16,703 nucleotides of DNA from Candidatus Methanoperedens sp. (lineage in GTDB: Archaea; Halobacteriota; Methanosarcinia; Methanosarcinales; Methanoperedenaceae): the NCBI GenBank assembly GCA_026552835.1, contig JAPMTY010000058.1, positions 1 to 16,703 on the forward strand, written 5' to 3'. Positions 1-5,874 of this stretch are shown piece by piece. The notes beneath the pieces were generated by a model. It was not told the DNA's origin, searched no databases, and saw only the letters and a program-made list of their open reading frames with translations. The stretch's first letter is position 1. Every line of letters starts with the position of its first letter. The position numbers were made by a program, and so were the translations under genes.

Positions 1-168
1 TGATATGATGAATAAACCGCCTGAAATAATAAAAAGATAGGGGAGCGCAAACTTTTTAAAAATTTTCTCGTAAAAATATGCGATACTGAAAGGTAAACTT
101 AAGAGGAATACGTATGAAACGGCTAAAACCAGGATCAAAATCAAGAAAATAGTTTTATTGAATATCAA
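1..168 (-). CDS. Membrane protein, partial (runs off left edge)
   Basis: I do not recognise the family. The minus strand is open for 56 codons from a TTG at 168-166 to the window edge. The translation is strongly hydrophobic: a first membrane helix covers roughly residues 6-30, a short charged loop (YEKIFKKF) follows at about 33-40, and a second helix begins at about 41. The TTG overlaps the TGA stop of the KaiC-like gene (167-165) by two bases. A GGTGA ribosome site sits at 179-175, six bases upstream, inside the end of that gene. This is the geometry of translational coupling, so the protein is probably made together with the ATPase. The product could be an integral partner of the ATPase or an unrelated multi-pass protein. 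The 3' end is missing from the window. Confidence 0.7.
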   Translation of the reverse strand, partial: MIFNKTIFLILILVLAVSYVFLLSLPFSIAYFYEKIFKKFALPYLFIISGGLFIIS

Positions 169-1649
169 TGTTTTTCACCAAACGTTTCCCTGAATACATC
201 TGCAGGCGTTTTTCGTGCGCTTCCGCTGAGCACGCTTTCGTAACCTTTCATAGCGCTCCTGACATCTATACCCTTCTCAGTGATTTCAAACTCACGTATT
301 TCCTTGTCGTGCTGGATTCCGCGCGACTTGAGGATGCTTAAGACCCCGTGTATCCTTCCCTCAATCTCCACATGCCGAAGGAGAATAATATTATCAACTA
401 CACTGGATAAGGCTTCATTGGTCAGCTTGACAGCGCCGAAAAGTTCGGAAATCTCGCTGGTGACCGCTGTGGTCACGCCCATTGTTGAAAAAAGGTCAAG
501 AAGGACAGTGATGTAGTTTTTACGTTCAATGTTATCCGGAATTGCAGTCTCAAGGTTTTCTATGCCGTCGAATAAGATGCGTTTTACATCATTTTCCTTA
601 ATTCTTGCTTTTATTATCAAGGCTTCTTCATCGGGCCGGTATGAAACCGGTGAAACATACAGGACTTCAAGCATTTTCTTATCTATGAATGGTTTAAGAT
701 CCAGACCAAATGTTTTTGCATTCCGTAAAAGTTTAGATGGTCGCTCTTCCATAGAAACAATAAGCGCGTTCTCGCCTCTTTTCAGGCCATCGAAAATAAA
801 ATGGAGACCAAAGGTGGTTTTACCTGTTCCTGTCGTCCCGGATATCAGTACGACATCATCATCAGGAATACCGCCCTTTAACATCTTATCAAGACCTGGA
901 ATTCCCGTGCTGACTTTAACTGAGGAGGCGGGGATCATATTCCCGGTTTGCGGCAAGAGCCTGGGGAAGACCACGATGCCCGACTCCCTTATATCGAGGG
1001 AATGCTTCCCAGAAACGTATTTCTGTCCTCTCATTTTCAGGACGCGAAGGTTGCGTTCAACCCTCATGCCAACGGTTTCCTCTGATATGTATATTATTCC
1101 ATCTGCAAGGTATCCGACCACGCTTTTGCGCAGGTCGTCAAGCATGAATTCACCTGTGATAATAACCAGTGTGTTCCAGGATTTCATGGAAGTGAATAAA
1201 TCAAAATAAAAACCGCGCCGCTCATCATCACTCACAGGCCTGCCTTCGAAGGATTTCAGGATATCGCCGAGCACCGTCAGCGGGTCAATGACGATTCTTG
1301 AAGGTTTCACAATGGATATTTTCTCATTAATGAATTCCAGGACTGCGTCATGCCCCTCTTTTAATAAGGACTCGCTTATGCTTACCATGTTCATCTTGCT
1401 GGTTTCATAAAGCTTATTGTCAAAGAATGAGAACCGCGACATATAACTGTTAATCATTGCAGGTGGCTCTGAGAGCGTTGAAATGAAGAGGCATGTCTCG
1501 CCTGCTCTGGCTGCATTGAACAGGGATTGGGAGGCGAATGTGGTTTTCCCGCTTCCTGCCGCGCCGGCGACGAGGACGACAGAGGGTTTAATAAAGCCCC
1601 CTTCAAGAATATCATCAAGATTGGAAATATACGATGGAACGATGTTCAT
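165..1649 (-). CDS. KaiC/RAD55-like ATPase with two tandem KaiC domains
   Basis: The 494-aa protein has two RecA-like KaiC domains, about residues 1-235 and 240-470. Each has a Walker A P-loop (GAAGSGKTT at 29-37, GTTGTGKTT at 271-279) and a Walker B-like strand (RIVID ending at D122, RILFD ending at D361). The second domain has the paired glutamates typical of KaiC (E301-E302, in SMEERP). The first has a single glutamate at the matching place (E61, in TLSEPP), so the two sites may differ in activity. Archaeal members are thought to act in ATP-dependent signalling, but the substrate is unknown. No KaiA or KaiB is visible, so a clock role is not supported. The start is fixed by GGAGGG five bases upstream of the ATG. 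The gene has its own TATA box and is coupled to the downstream membrane protein. Confidence 0.93.
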   Translation of the reverse strand: MNIVPSYISNLDDILEGGFIKPSVVLVAGAAGSGKTTFASQSLFNAARAGETCLFISTLSEPPAMINSYMSRFSFFDNKLYETSKMNMVSISESLLKEGHDAVLEFINEKISIVKPSRIVIDPLTVLGDILKSFEGRPVSDDERRGFYFDLFTSMKSWNTLVIITGEFMLDDLRKSVVGYLADGIIYISEETVGMRVERNLRVLKMRGQKYVSGKHSLDIRESGIVVFPRLLPQTGNMIPASSVKVSTGIPGLDKMLKGGIPDDDVVLISGTTGTGKTTFGLHFIFDGLKRGENALIVSMEERPSKLLRNAKTFGLDLKPFIDKKMLEVLYVSPVSYRPDEEALIIKARIKENDVKRILFDGIENLETAIPDNIERKNYITVLLDLFSTMGVTTAVTSEISELFGAVKLTNEALSSVVDNIILLRHVEIEGRIHGVLSILKSRGIQHDKEIREFEITEKGIDVRSAMKGYESVLSGSARKTPADVFRETFGEKH

Positions 1650-1688
1650 TTACCCTCCTGCAAACTCAATTAAATAATAGGTCAAATT

Positions 1689-1698
1689 CTATATAAGG
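1689..1698 (-). promoter_or_regulatory. TATA box of the KaiC-like gene
   Basis: On the minus strand this reads CCTTATATAG. Its centre is about 44 bases upstream of the KaiC-like ATG at 1649, which leaves a short leader of about 18 nt containing GGAGGG. It lies in the 71-base gap after the sugar isomerase-like gene, so the ATPase need not depend on read-through. Confidence 0.6.
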
Positions 1699-1720
1699 GT
1701 TGGGTAGGGTATTATTTTGT

Positions 1721-2485
1721 TTATGCAAGCTTCTTCAAATATTCCAGACTCGCACGCCCTTCCTCGACTGTCCTTGCCTCGGCAACGAACCTGCCATTAT
1801 AACCCTTGAATTTCGGTATGGCCTCTTTCCAGTTAATATTGCCTTTGCCAAGTTCCAGGTGTTCATCGCTTCTTCCCTTGTTATCATGAAGATGCACATG
1901 CACAACTTTACTCAAATCAGAAAGGAATTCAAAGACCAGTCCGTTGGTATTGGCATGCCCCATATCAAGTGTCAATCCCGCATTCTCCCGCTCAAGGGAT
2001 TCAATCATGCCCAGAATCTCACCCGGCTGCTTCCCGAAAATATGCTGCATGTTGGGCATATTCTCAACCCCGATTTTGATCCCGAAACCATTCGCAAAAT
2101 CGCATATCGCCCTCAAGCCTTCGATATTCTGCTGCCATGCCATATCGGGAAGCTGCATCCCCAGTGGCGAGAGATGACCGGGATGAACAACGGCAAGTTC
2201 CACAAAATCCGAGGCGCGCTCAAGGCATTTTGTCATTTGCCTGATGGATTCATTCCAGATCGGGTGATTGAGGCTTCCGAGATTGAGGTCTGAGAAAGGG
2301 AGATGGAGGGTGAGGACAAGGTTTGTCGTTTCGATGATGTTCTTTATCTGTGACAGCGTCCCATCGTTTAACTGCTGCTTGCCTTCGCTTACCACTTCCC
2401 AGCCCGAGAAGCCAAGCTCTTCGAGGTCGTAAGCCCAGTCAAATGGGTTGTTTACAAGAGCAAGGGATGAGAAGCTGACTTTCAT
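1721..2485 (-). CDS. Sugar phosphate isomerase/epimerase-like TIM barrel (AP endonuclease 2 fold)
   Basis: The 254-aa protein fits the xylose isomerase-like TIM-barrel superfamily that includes endonuclease IV, hexulose-6-phosphate epimerases and inosose dehydratases. It opens with a first beta strand (MKVSFSSLAL). Likely divalent-metal ligands sit at strand ends: H61 (LHLPF), H101/H104 (VVHPGH), E141 (GVENMP), D174/H177 (LDMGH), H198/H200/D201 (VHVHLHD) and E236. The set is complete enough to expect an active enzyme. The substrate cannot be read from the sequence: sugar phosphate epimerase, isomerase and DNA-repair endonuclease are all possible, and the 254-aa length favours the sugar group. 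No good Shine-Dalgarno is seen. The ATG itself lies in an inverted repeat, described separately. Confidence 0.85.
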   Translation of the reverse strand: MKVSFSSLALVNNPFDWAYDLEELGFSGWEVVSEGKQQLNDGTLSQIKNIIETTNLVLTLHLPFSDLNLGSLNHPIWNESIRQMTKCLERASDFVELAVVHPGHLSPLGMQLPDMAWQQNIEGLRAICDFANGFGIKIGVENMPNMQHIFGKQPGEILGMIESLERENAGLTLDMGHANTNGLVFEFLSDLSKVVHVHLHDNKGRSDEHLELGKGNINWKEAIPKFKGYNGRFVAEARTVEEGRASLEYLKKLA

Positions 2486-2506
2486 AAAGGGTTACGCCCC
2501 TTTATG
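2483..2506 (-). promoter_or_regulatory. Perfect inverted repeat enclosing the start codon of the sugar isomerase-like gene
   Basis: CATAAAGGG (2483-2491) and CCCTTTATG (2498-2506) are perfect reverse complements around a 6-nt loop. The CAT at 2483-2485 is the start codon on the minus strand, so in the mRNA the AUG would close the 3' side of a 9-bp hairpin. That could hide the start from ribosomes until the hairpin is opened. Confidence 0.6.
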
Positions 2507-2512
2507 ACGTAT

Positions 2513-2533
2513 AGGGGACGTGCGACGTCCCCT
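2513..2533. repeat. Perfect 9-bp hairpin, GC-rich
   Basis: AGGGGACGT (2513-2521), loop GCG, ACGTCCCCT (2525-2533) pair perfectly. The hairpin sits six bases from the start-codon hairpin, in the predicted leader of the sugar isomerase-like gene. It could be part of a leader switch, or a small dispersed palindrome. Confidence 0.65.
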
Positions 2534-2579
2534 TGTTTTGATAAACATTGTTTTCATGAGGGGTCATATTTGATTTCAA

Positions 2580-2588
2580 GATATAAGG
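2580..2588 (-). promoter_or_regulatory. Probable TATA box of the sugar isomerase-like gene
   Basis: The minus strand reads CCTTATATC. Transcription starting about 25 bases downstream would give a leader of about 70 nt that carries both hairpins at 2483-2533. Confidence 0.45.
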
Positions 2589-2639
2589 ATTATTTGGATG
2601 ATTTCTGTCAAAAGCTTATAAAAAGAGTGAATTAAAATA

Positions 2640-2695
2640 AAAAGGAATACACAGCCAAACCATGTATCCCTTTTAGGGACGGCATAGCCGTACCC
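2640..2695 (+). ncRNA. Possible small structured RNA
   Basis: Two stem-loops lie back to back. AAAAGGAATAC (2640-2650) pairs with GTATCCCTTTT (2664-2674), 10 of 11 positions. GGGACGGC (2676-2683) pairs with GCCGTACCC (2687-2695) with one bulged A and an ATA loop. A plus-strand TATA-like sequence (2615-2624) is at the right distance for a transcript beginning near 2643. No open frame uses the region. It may equally be a decayed mobile-element end or a terminator for the minus-strand genes. Confidence 0.25.
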
Positions 2696-2799
2696 GGTCT
2701 TAAAACCCATAGTTCATCCAAGTTAGTAATTTACAGTGAACTACATAAAACATTCTATCAAAGCTCTGTCAAGTCCAAAACTCGCTTGATAAAAGTTGG

Positions 2800-3630
2800 T
2801 TAAAAAGAGAGTTTTGCTAAAATAATACTTCCTGTCTCTTCAATATGTTTCTCAATATTAGGATATTCATTTTCTTCTTCAATATCGGATATAGCTTTTC
2901 TAATTTTTTCTACATTATATCTACCTATACCGTGAATAGTTATGTCTCTTCTTCCGTATCCTAAATTTCGAGACATTTTATTTTTAATAGTGGTTTTTAC
3001 TTCAATATCGTTCATATTGGAACGTATAAATACAGCAAATGCTTCTTCATTTATAATAATATTATATTTATTTATAAAATCTCTTTTATCATAACCTCTT
3101 TGGCTAAATTCTTCATACAAAGGCTTTATCATTGTCTCAAAATATCCAGAAGCATATAAATTACAGATCTTTAATCCTCGTCCCCCATATTTCCTTCCCA
3201 CATCTCCTTTTAACCGATAAATATCTTGAGAGTTTCTGCCTTCTTTAAATAATGTGTCTATGTATATTGCCGACCTTAATGCGTTATAATCAGCCGGAGG
3301 TATTTTTGTTATGAAATATTCTAATAATGGTTTGACATCCCCAGACTCTTCTTTTAGTTTAATATCTTTAATTAGTTCTTGTGACTCTTTTAGAAGAAAA
3401 GTCGTCCCTTCATTTTGTGCTCCCTTTAAAATCTCCCTAATTTCATTTATTTCTGTGTAAGGGAGTTTTTTATAATTTAAAGAAATAACTTGGGTTTCTT
3501 TGTTGTATTCAAAAGGCTTTGAATAATTATTACTCTTTATATTTATAGTCAGTAGATTATTAAAACAATTTTCAAATTTGAAAATTTCTTTCAGCTTATC
3601 AAACCATTTTTCAAACCATGTATCAAGCAA
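2800..3630 (-). CDS. Hypothetical protein, accessory two-gene unit
   Basis: I do not recognise the family. The 276-aa protein is lysine-, glutamate- and isoleucine-rich, soluble by eye, with no signal peptide or membrane helix. The middle holds a basic, glycine-rich stretch (about 145-155, VGRKYGGRGLKI) followed by a helical segment. The C-terminal third has MSRNLGYGRRD and IGRYNVEKIRKA, which could be a nucleic-acid-binding surface; that is inference. Coding is clearly more AT-rich than the flanking metabolic genes, a sign of transfer. The start is TTG at 3630, the first usable codon, with GGATGA six bases upstream. The gene lies six bases after the stop of the 77-aa gene and is probably co-transcribed with it. 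The arrangement resembles a defence or toxin-antitoxin pair, but no catalytic motif supports that. Confidence 0.75.
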   Translation of the reverse strand: MLDTWFEKWFDKLKEIFKFENCFNNLLTINIKSNNYSKPFEYNKETQVISLNYKKLPYTEINEIREILKGAQNEGTTFLLKESQELIKDIKLKEESGDVKPLLEYFITKIPPADYNALRSAIYIDTLFKEGRNSQDIYRLKGDVGRKYGGRGLKICNLYASGYFETMIKPLYEEFSQRGYDKRDFINKYNIIINEEAFAVFIRSNMNDIEVKTTIKNKMSRNLGYGRRDITIHGIGRYNVEKIRKAISDIEEENEYPNIEKHIEETGSIILAKLSF

Positions 3631-3636
3631 GAAATA

Positions 3637-3870
3637 TCATCCAACTTTATCTATCACATCAATTATTGATGGCAAGTTTGATTTAATGAATATCTCAGAC
3701 CCCTTTCTTACCCCCGCAAATTCTTCTAAAGTCACTTCTTCACCATCCGGAGTTATAACCTTTTGTGTTATATCCCCCTTCTCAACGATAAAATTTTCTT
3801 CGTCCATGGTTTTATCGAAGATAGCCAATATCTCTTCTTTCGCAGATTCCTCAAAAGTGATTACGGTCAA
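3637..3870 (-). CDS. Small acidic hypothetical protein, accessory two-gene unit
   Basis: I do not recognise the family. The protein has 77 residues, is acidic (many D and E in the N-terminal half) and begins MTVITFEESAKEE. The start is TTG at 3870, supported by a strong GGAGGA six bases upstream. The C-terminal half (about 45-77) has alternating hydrophobic residues that could form a small alpha/beta fold. A small acidic protein encoded just ahead of a larger basic one, with palindromic sites upstream, is the usual layout of an antitoxin-first or regulator-first unit. No helix-turn-helix can be pointed to with certainty, so that role is inference. Confidence 0.75.
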   Translation of the reverse strand: MTVITFEESAKEEILAIFDKTMDEENFIVEKGDITQKVITPDGEEVTLEEFAGVRKGSEIFIKSNLPSIIDVIDKVG

Positions 3871-3886
3871 ACGTTATTCCTCCAAT

Positions 3887-3910
3887 TGATTTAACCACAT
3901 AGTTAAATCA
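3887..3910. promoter_or_regulatory. Perfect inverted repeat before the accessory unit
   Basis: TGATTTAAC (3887-3895) and GTTAAATCA (3902-3910) are perfect reverse complements separated by CACATA. The site ends 17 bases upstream of the 77-aa gene start and overlaps the expected transcription start from a TATA-like TTTAAATAG on the minus strand (about 3920-3929). It could be an operator or a leader hairpin. Confidence 0.55.
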
Positions 3911-3939
3911 TTCATATTTCTATTTAAACTTTCTCTATT

Positions 3940-3955
3940 TTGCCACATGTGGCAA
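3940..3955. promoter_or_regulatory. 16-bp perfect palindrome, likely operator
   Basis: TTGCCACATGTGGCAA is its own reverse complement. It is GC-richer than the very AT-rich sequence around it and lies just upstream of the presumed TATA box of the accessory unit, the position of a dimeric regulator's site. Its CCACAT core also appears at the centre of the inverted repeat at 3887-3910. Confidence 0.6.
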
Positions 3956-4070
3956 TCTACCTATTAATATTAATGTACATCACATTACCATATACTTTCT
4001 TATACATAGTTTCACATTTTAACTTGAGATTCCCATAATTGATTAATTATCTTAAGTAGTTTGCTGTTTT

Positions 4071-4215
4071 GTTAGACCTCACGTAGCTTTGAAGGTAAGA
4101 CCCCTGCGGAACCCGCGGAATTGAGGTAGTCGGTCAATAATAAATAGCTAACTCTGCAGAATGCAAGCCAAGAACTCCCGACAGTTAACAAGGGTTCTTA
4201 GCTCCCTACAACTCA
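4071..4215 (+). ncRNA. Structured block, possible tnpB right-end remnant or small RNA
   Basis: Three pairings are visible. ACCTCA (4076-4081) pairs with TGAGGT (4122-4127), enclosing a tight hairpin CTGCGG-AAC-CCGCGG (4104-4118, one G-T pair). Further right, 4166-4203 folds as an 11-bp stem with one mismatch and one bulge (AAGAAC with GTTCTT as the core). One plus frame across the first part reads TSRSFEGKTPAEPAELR then stop (4076-4129), which by memory resembles the C-terminal tail of archaeal IS200/IS605-type TnpB. The right ends of such elements are also hairpin-forming and overlap their guide RNAs. No TnpB catalytic region is present upstream, so at most this is a remnant or a retained RNA. 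The structure is seen; the origin is inference. Confidence 0.35.
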
Positions 4216-4235
4216 ACTGAACCCATTTCCATAAT

Positions 4236-4245
4236 CTTTAATACT
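4236..4245 (+). promoter_or_regulatory. Probable TATA box of lysC
   Basis: CTTTAATACT is centred about 30 bases upstream of the lysC ATG. There is no ribosome site in between, which fits a leaderless or nearly leaderless mRNA. Confidence 0.45.
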
Positions 4246-4269
4246 CCCCCCAACGATTCAAAAGCCACC

Positions 4270-5679
4270 ATGAGACTCGTGATGAAATTCGGAGGCACTT
4301 CAGTCGGCGATGGCATCCGCATGAAGCATGTCGCAGAGCTTGCAAAGAAATACCGCGACGAAGGGAATGAGATTATTCTTGTGACCTCGGCGCTGAGCGG
4401 GGTTACAGATGCGCTCCTGAAAAATGCCAGGGATGCTTCCGAATCCGGAAAAACCTCCATGGTAAAAGAATTCATCGCAGACCTCACAAAACAGCACCAT
4501 AAAGCAGCGCATGAAGCCATAAAAACCCCTTATACGGGGAATATTCTGGAGAAAGTGATACGGGAACTTGACTCGCGCATAGAAGAACTTGAGAAAGCGC
4601 TCATCGGCATATGCTACCTTGGCGAACTTACGCCGCGGTCAATCGATTACATCTCATCCTACGGCGAACGGCTGGCTGCACCTATCCTTTGCGGTTCGCT
4701 CAACTCAATAGGAGTAAGCTCCCATTCATTCACAGGAGGCGAAGCCGGCATAATAACCACTGAGGAATACGGCAATGCAAAACCCCTTGAAGTTACATAT
4801 TCACTTGTGAAAGAACGGCTTGGACCGTTTTTGAATGAAGGAATTCCTGTTGTTTGCGGATTCATTGCTGAGAATGAAGCGGGTATTATCACAACGCTCG
4901 GACGCGGCGGCTCAGATTTCACAGCGTCGATACTCGGCGCCGGGTTAAAAGCAGATGAGATATGGCTGTGGAAAGAAGTGGACGGGATTTTGACAACCGA
5001 CCCGCATATCGTTCCTGAAGCAAGACCTATCCCTGTTATTTCTTATATCGAAGCCATGGAACTATCATATTTCGGGGCAAAGGTGCTTCACCCGAGGGCA
5101 ATCGAGCCTGCAATAAAGCACGGAATACCCGTGCGCGTCAAGAACACATTCCACCCGGATGTGCCTGGAACCCTTGTGGTGAAAGACCAGAAACTGAGCA
5201 GGGACGTTGTTAAGGCTGTGACGGTGATTACAAAAGTTGCGCTCATTAACATTTCAGGCGCGGGCATGGTGGGCACGATAGGCGTAGCAGCGCGTGTGTT
5301 CACCACACTTGCAAACGCAGGCGTAAATATCGTGATGATAAGCCAGGGCTCTTCGGAAGCGAATATTTCCTTGGTCGTCGATGAGGCTCATCTCGACAAG
5401 GCTGTAAAATCGATAAAAGCGGAATTCAAGAATGGCATTATTAAAGAAGTAACCCATGACAGGAACATATCGGTTGTTGCGGTCGTTGGCGCAGGAATGG
5501 CAAATACACCCGGCGTTGCCGGCAAGGTCTTCGGGGCACTGGGAAAAGCAGGCGTCAATGTGATAATGATAAGCCAGGGTTCATCCCAGCATAATATCTC
5601 GTTTGCGGTAAGCGAAGACGGCGCCAGGAAAGCCGTGCAGGTGCTTCATAAGGAATTCGGGCTTGAACGCGAGAAGTAA
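4270..5679 (+). CDS. lysC: Aspartate kinase
   Basis: It phosphorylates aspartate to aspartyl-4-phosphate, the first step towards lysine, threonine and methionine. The 469-aa length is normal for a monofunctional enzyme. The kinase domain (about 1-300) starts with the nucleotide-binding MKFGGTSV (5-12) and includes YGERLAAPI (131-139), TTLGRGGSDFTA (208-219), DGILTTDP (238-245) and GAKVLHPRA (269-277). Two ACT domains follow (about 320-395 and 399-467). Both carry the repeated GVN-(I/V)-(V/I)-MISQGSS motif (351-362 and 428-439), so feedback inhibition by an end-product amino acid is likely; which one cannot be told. The ATG has no Shine-Dalgarno but sits at leaderless distance from a TATA-like box. 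Six bases separate it from the next gene. Confidence 0.96.
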   Translation: MRLVMKFGGTSVGDGIRMKHVAELAKKYRDEGNEIILVTSALSGVTDALLKNARDASESGKTSMVKEFIADLTKQHHKAAHEAIKTPYTGNILEKVIRELDSRIEELEKALIGICYLGELTPRSIDYISSYGERLAAPILCGSLNSIGVSSHSFTGGEAGIITTEEYGNAKPLEVTYSLVKERLGPFLNEGIPVVCGFIAENEAGIITTLGRGGSDFTASILGAGLKADEIWLWKEVDGILTTDPHIVPEARPIPVISYIEAMELSYFGAKVLHPRAIEPAIKHGIPVRVKNTFHPDVPGTLVVKDQKLSRDVVKAVTVITKVALINISGAGMVGTIGVAARVFTTLANAGVNIVMISQGSSEANISLVVDEAHLDKAVKSIKAEFKNGIIKEVTHDRNISVVAVVGAGMANTPGVAGKVFGALGKAGVNVIMISQGSSQHNISFAVSEDGARKAVQVLHKEFGLEREK

Positions 5680-5685
5680 TATTAT

Positions 5686-5874
5686 ATGATCGATATCAGA
5701 AGCCTCCCTCTGGTACCTAAAGTTATCCTCATTGCAGGTTTCACAATAGGAATCGTTTCTTTTATTTTGTTCCTCAGGTATCCGATAATATTGATATTGA
5801 TGAAATACAGCCCGCAATACAGGGAATTCATGAAAAGAACACTGGAGCGGAAAAAATCAAGAAAACTATCATGA
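5686..5874 (+). CDS. Small single-pass membrane protein
   Basis: The function is unknown. The 62-residue protein has one hydrophobic stretch at about 11-38 and a basic tail (EFMKRTLERKKSRK), so the C-terminus is probably cytoplasmic by the positive-inside rule. It begins six bases after lysC, and its TGA overlaps the ATG of the pyrophosphatase gene (ATGA), which argues that it is really translated. No strong ribosome site precedes it. A housekeeping link to its neighbours is not obvious; it may simply ride in the operon. Confidence 0.65.
   Translation: MIDIRSLPLVPKVILIAGFTIGIVSFILFLRYPIILILMKYSPQYREFMKRTLERKKSRKLS

Larger units (their letters stand above)
2486..2799. other. Gene-free stretch with several hairpins
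   Basis: No convincing coding sequence lies in these 314 bases. They hold the leader and TATA box of the sugar isomerase-like gene, a plus-strand TATA-like site (CTTATAAAAA, 2615-2624), and two more stem-loops at 2640-2674 and 2676-2695. The segment marks the border between ordinary chromosome and the AT-rich accessory genes to the right. Confidence 0.5.
3871..4269. other. Gene-free stretch between accessory unit and lysC
   Basis: No gene is seen in these 399 bases. Bases 3871-4040 are very AT-rich and hold the palindromic sites of the accessory unit. Bases 4071-4215 are GC-richer and strongly structured. The last 55 bases hold the lysC promoter. The composition break near 4070 suggests two different origins. 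Confidence 0.6.

Noticed and set aside
529..1209. Long plus-strand open frame opposite the KaiC-like gene
   Set aside because: It is the antisense shadow of a gene with two clear P-loops; it shows no ribosome site or recognisable motif.
1697..1710. G-rich run GGGTTGGGTAGGGT, possible G-quadruplex
   Set aside because: It has only three G-tracts of three, not the four needed.
1700..2293. Plus-strand open frame of 197 codons opposite the sugar isomerase-like gene
   Set aside because: The minus strand carries conserved metal-ligand motifs across the same bases, so this is a shadow frame.
3578..3889. Plus-strand open frame across the accessory unit
   Set aside because: It runs antisense to the 77-aa gene, which has a strong ribosome site, and has no start signal of its own.
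3963..3974. 12-bp palindrome ATTAATATTAAT
   Set aside because: Made only of A and T in a very AT-rich stretch, so likely by chance.
3956..4075. Search for the catalytic part of TnpB or another transposase upstream of the structured block
   Set aside because: The bases are AT-rich with stops in every frame; no transposase or nuclease motif is present, so no complete mobile element is claimed.
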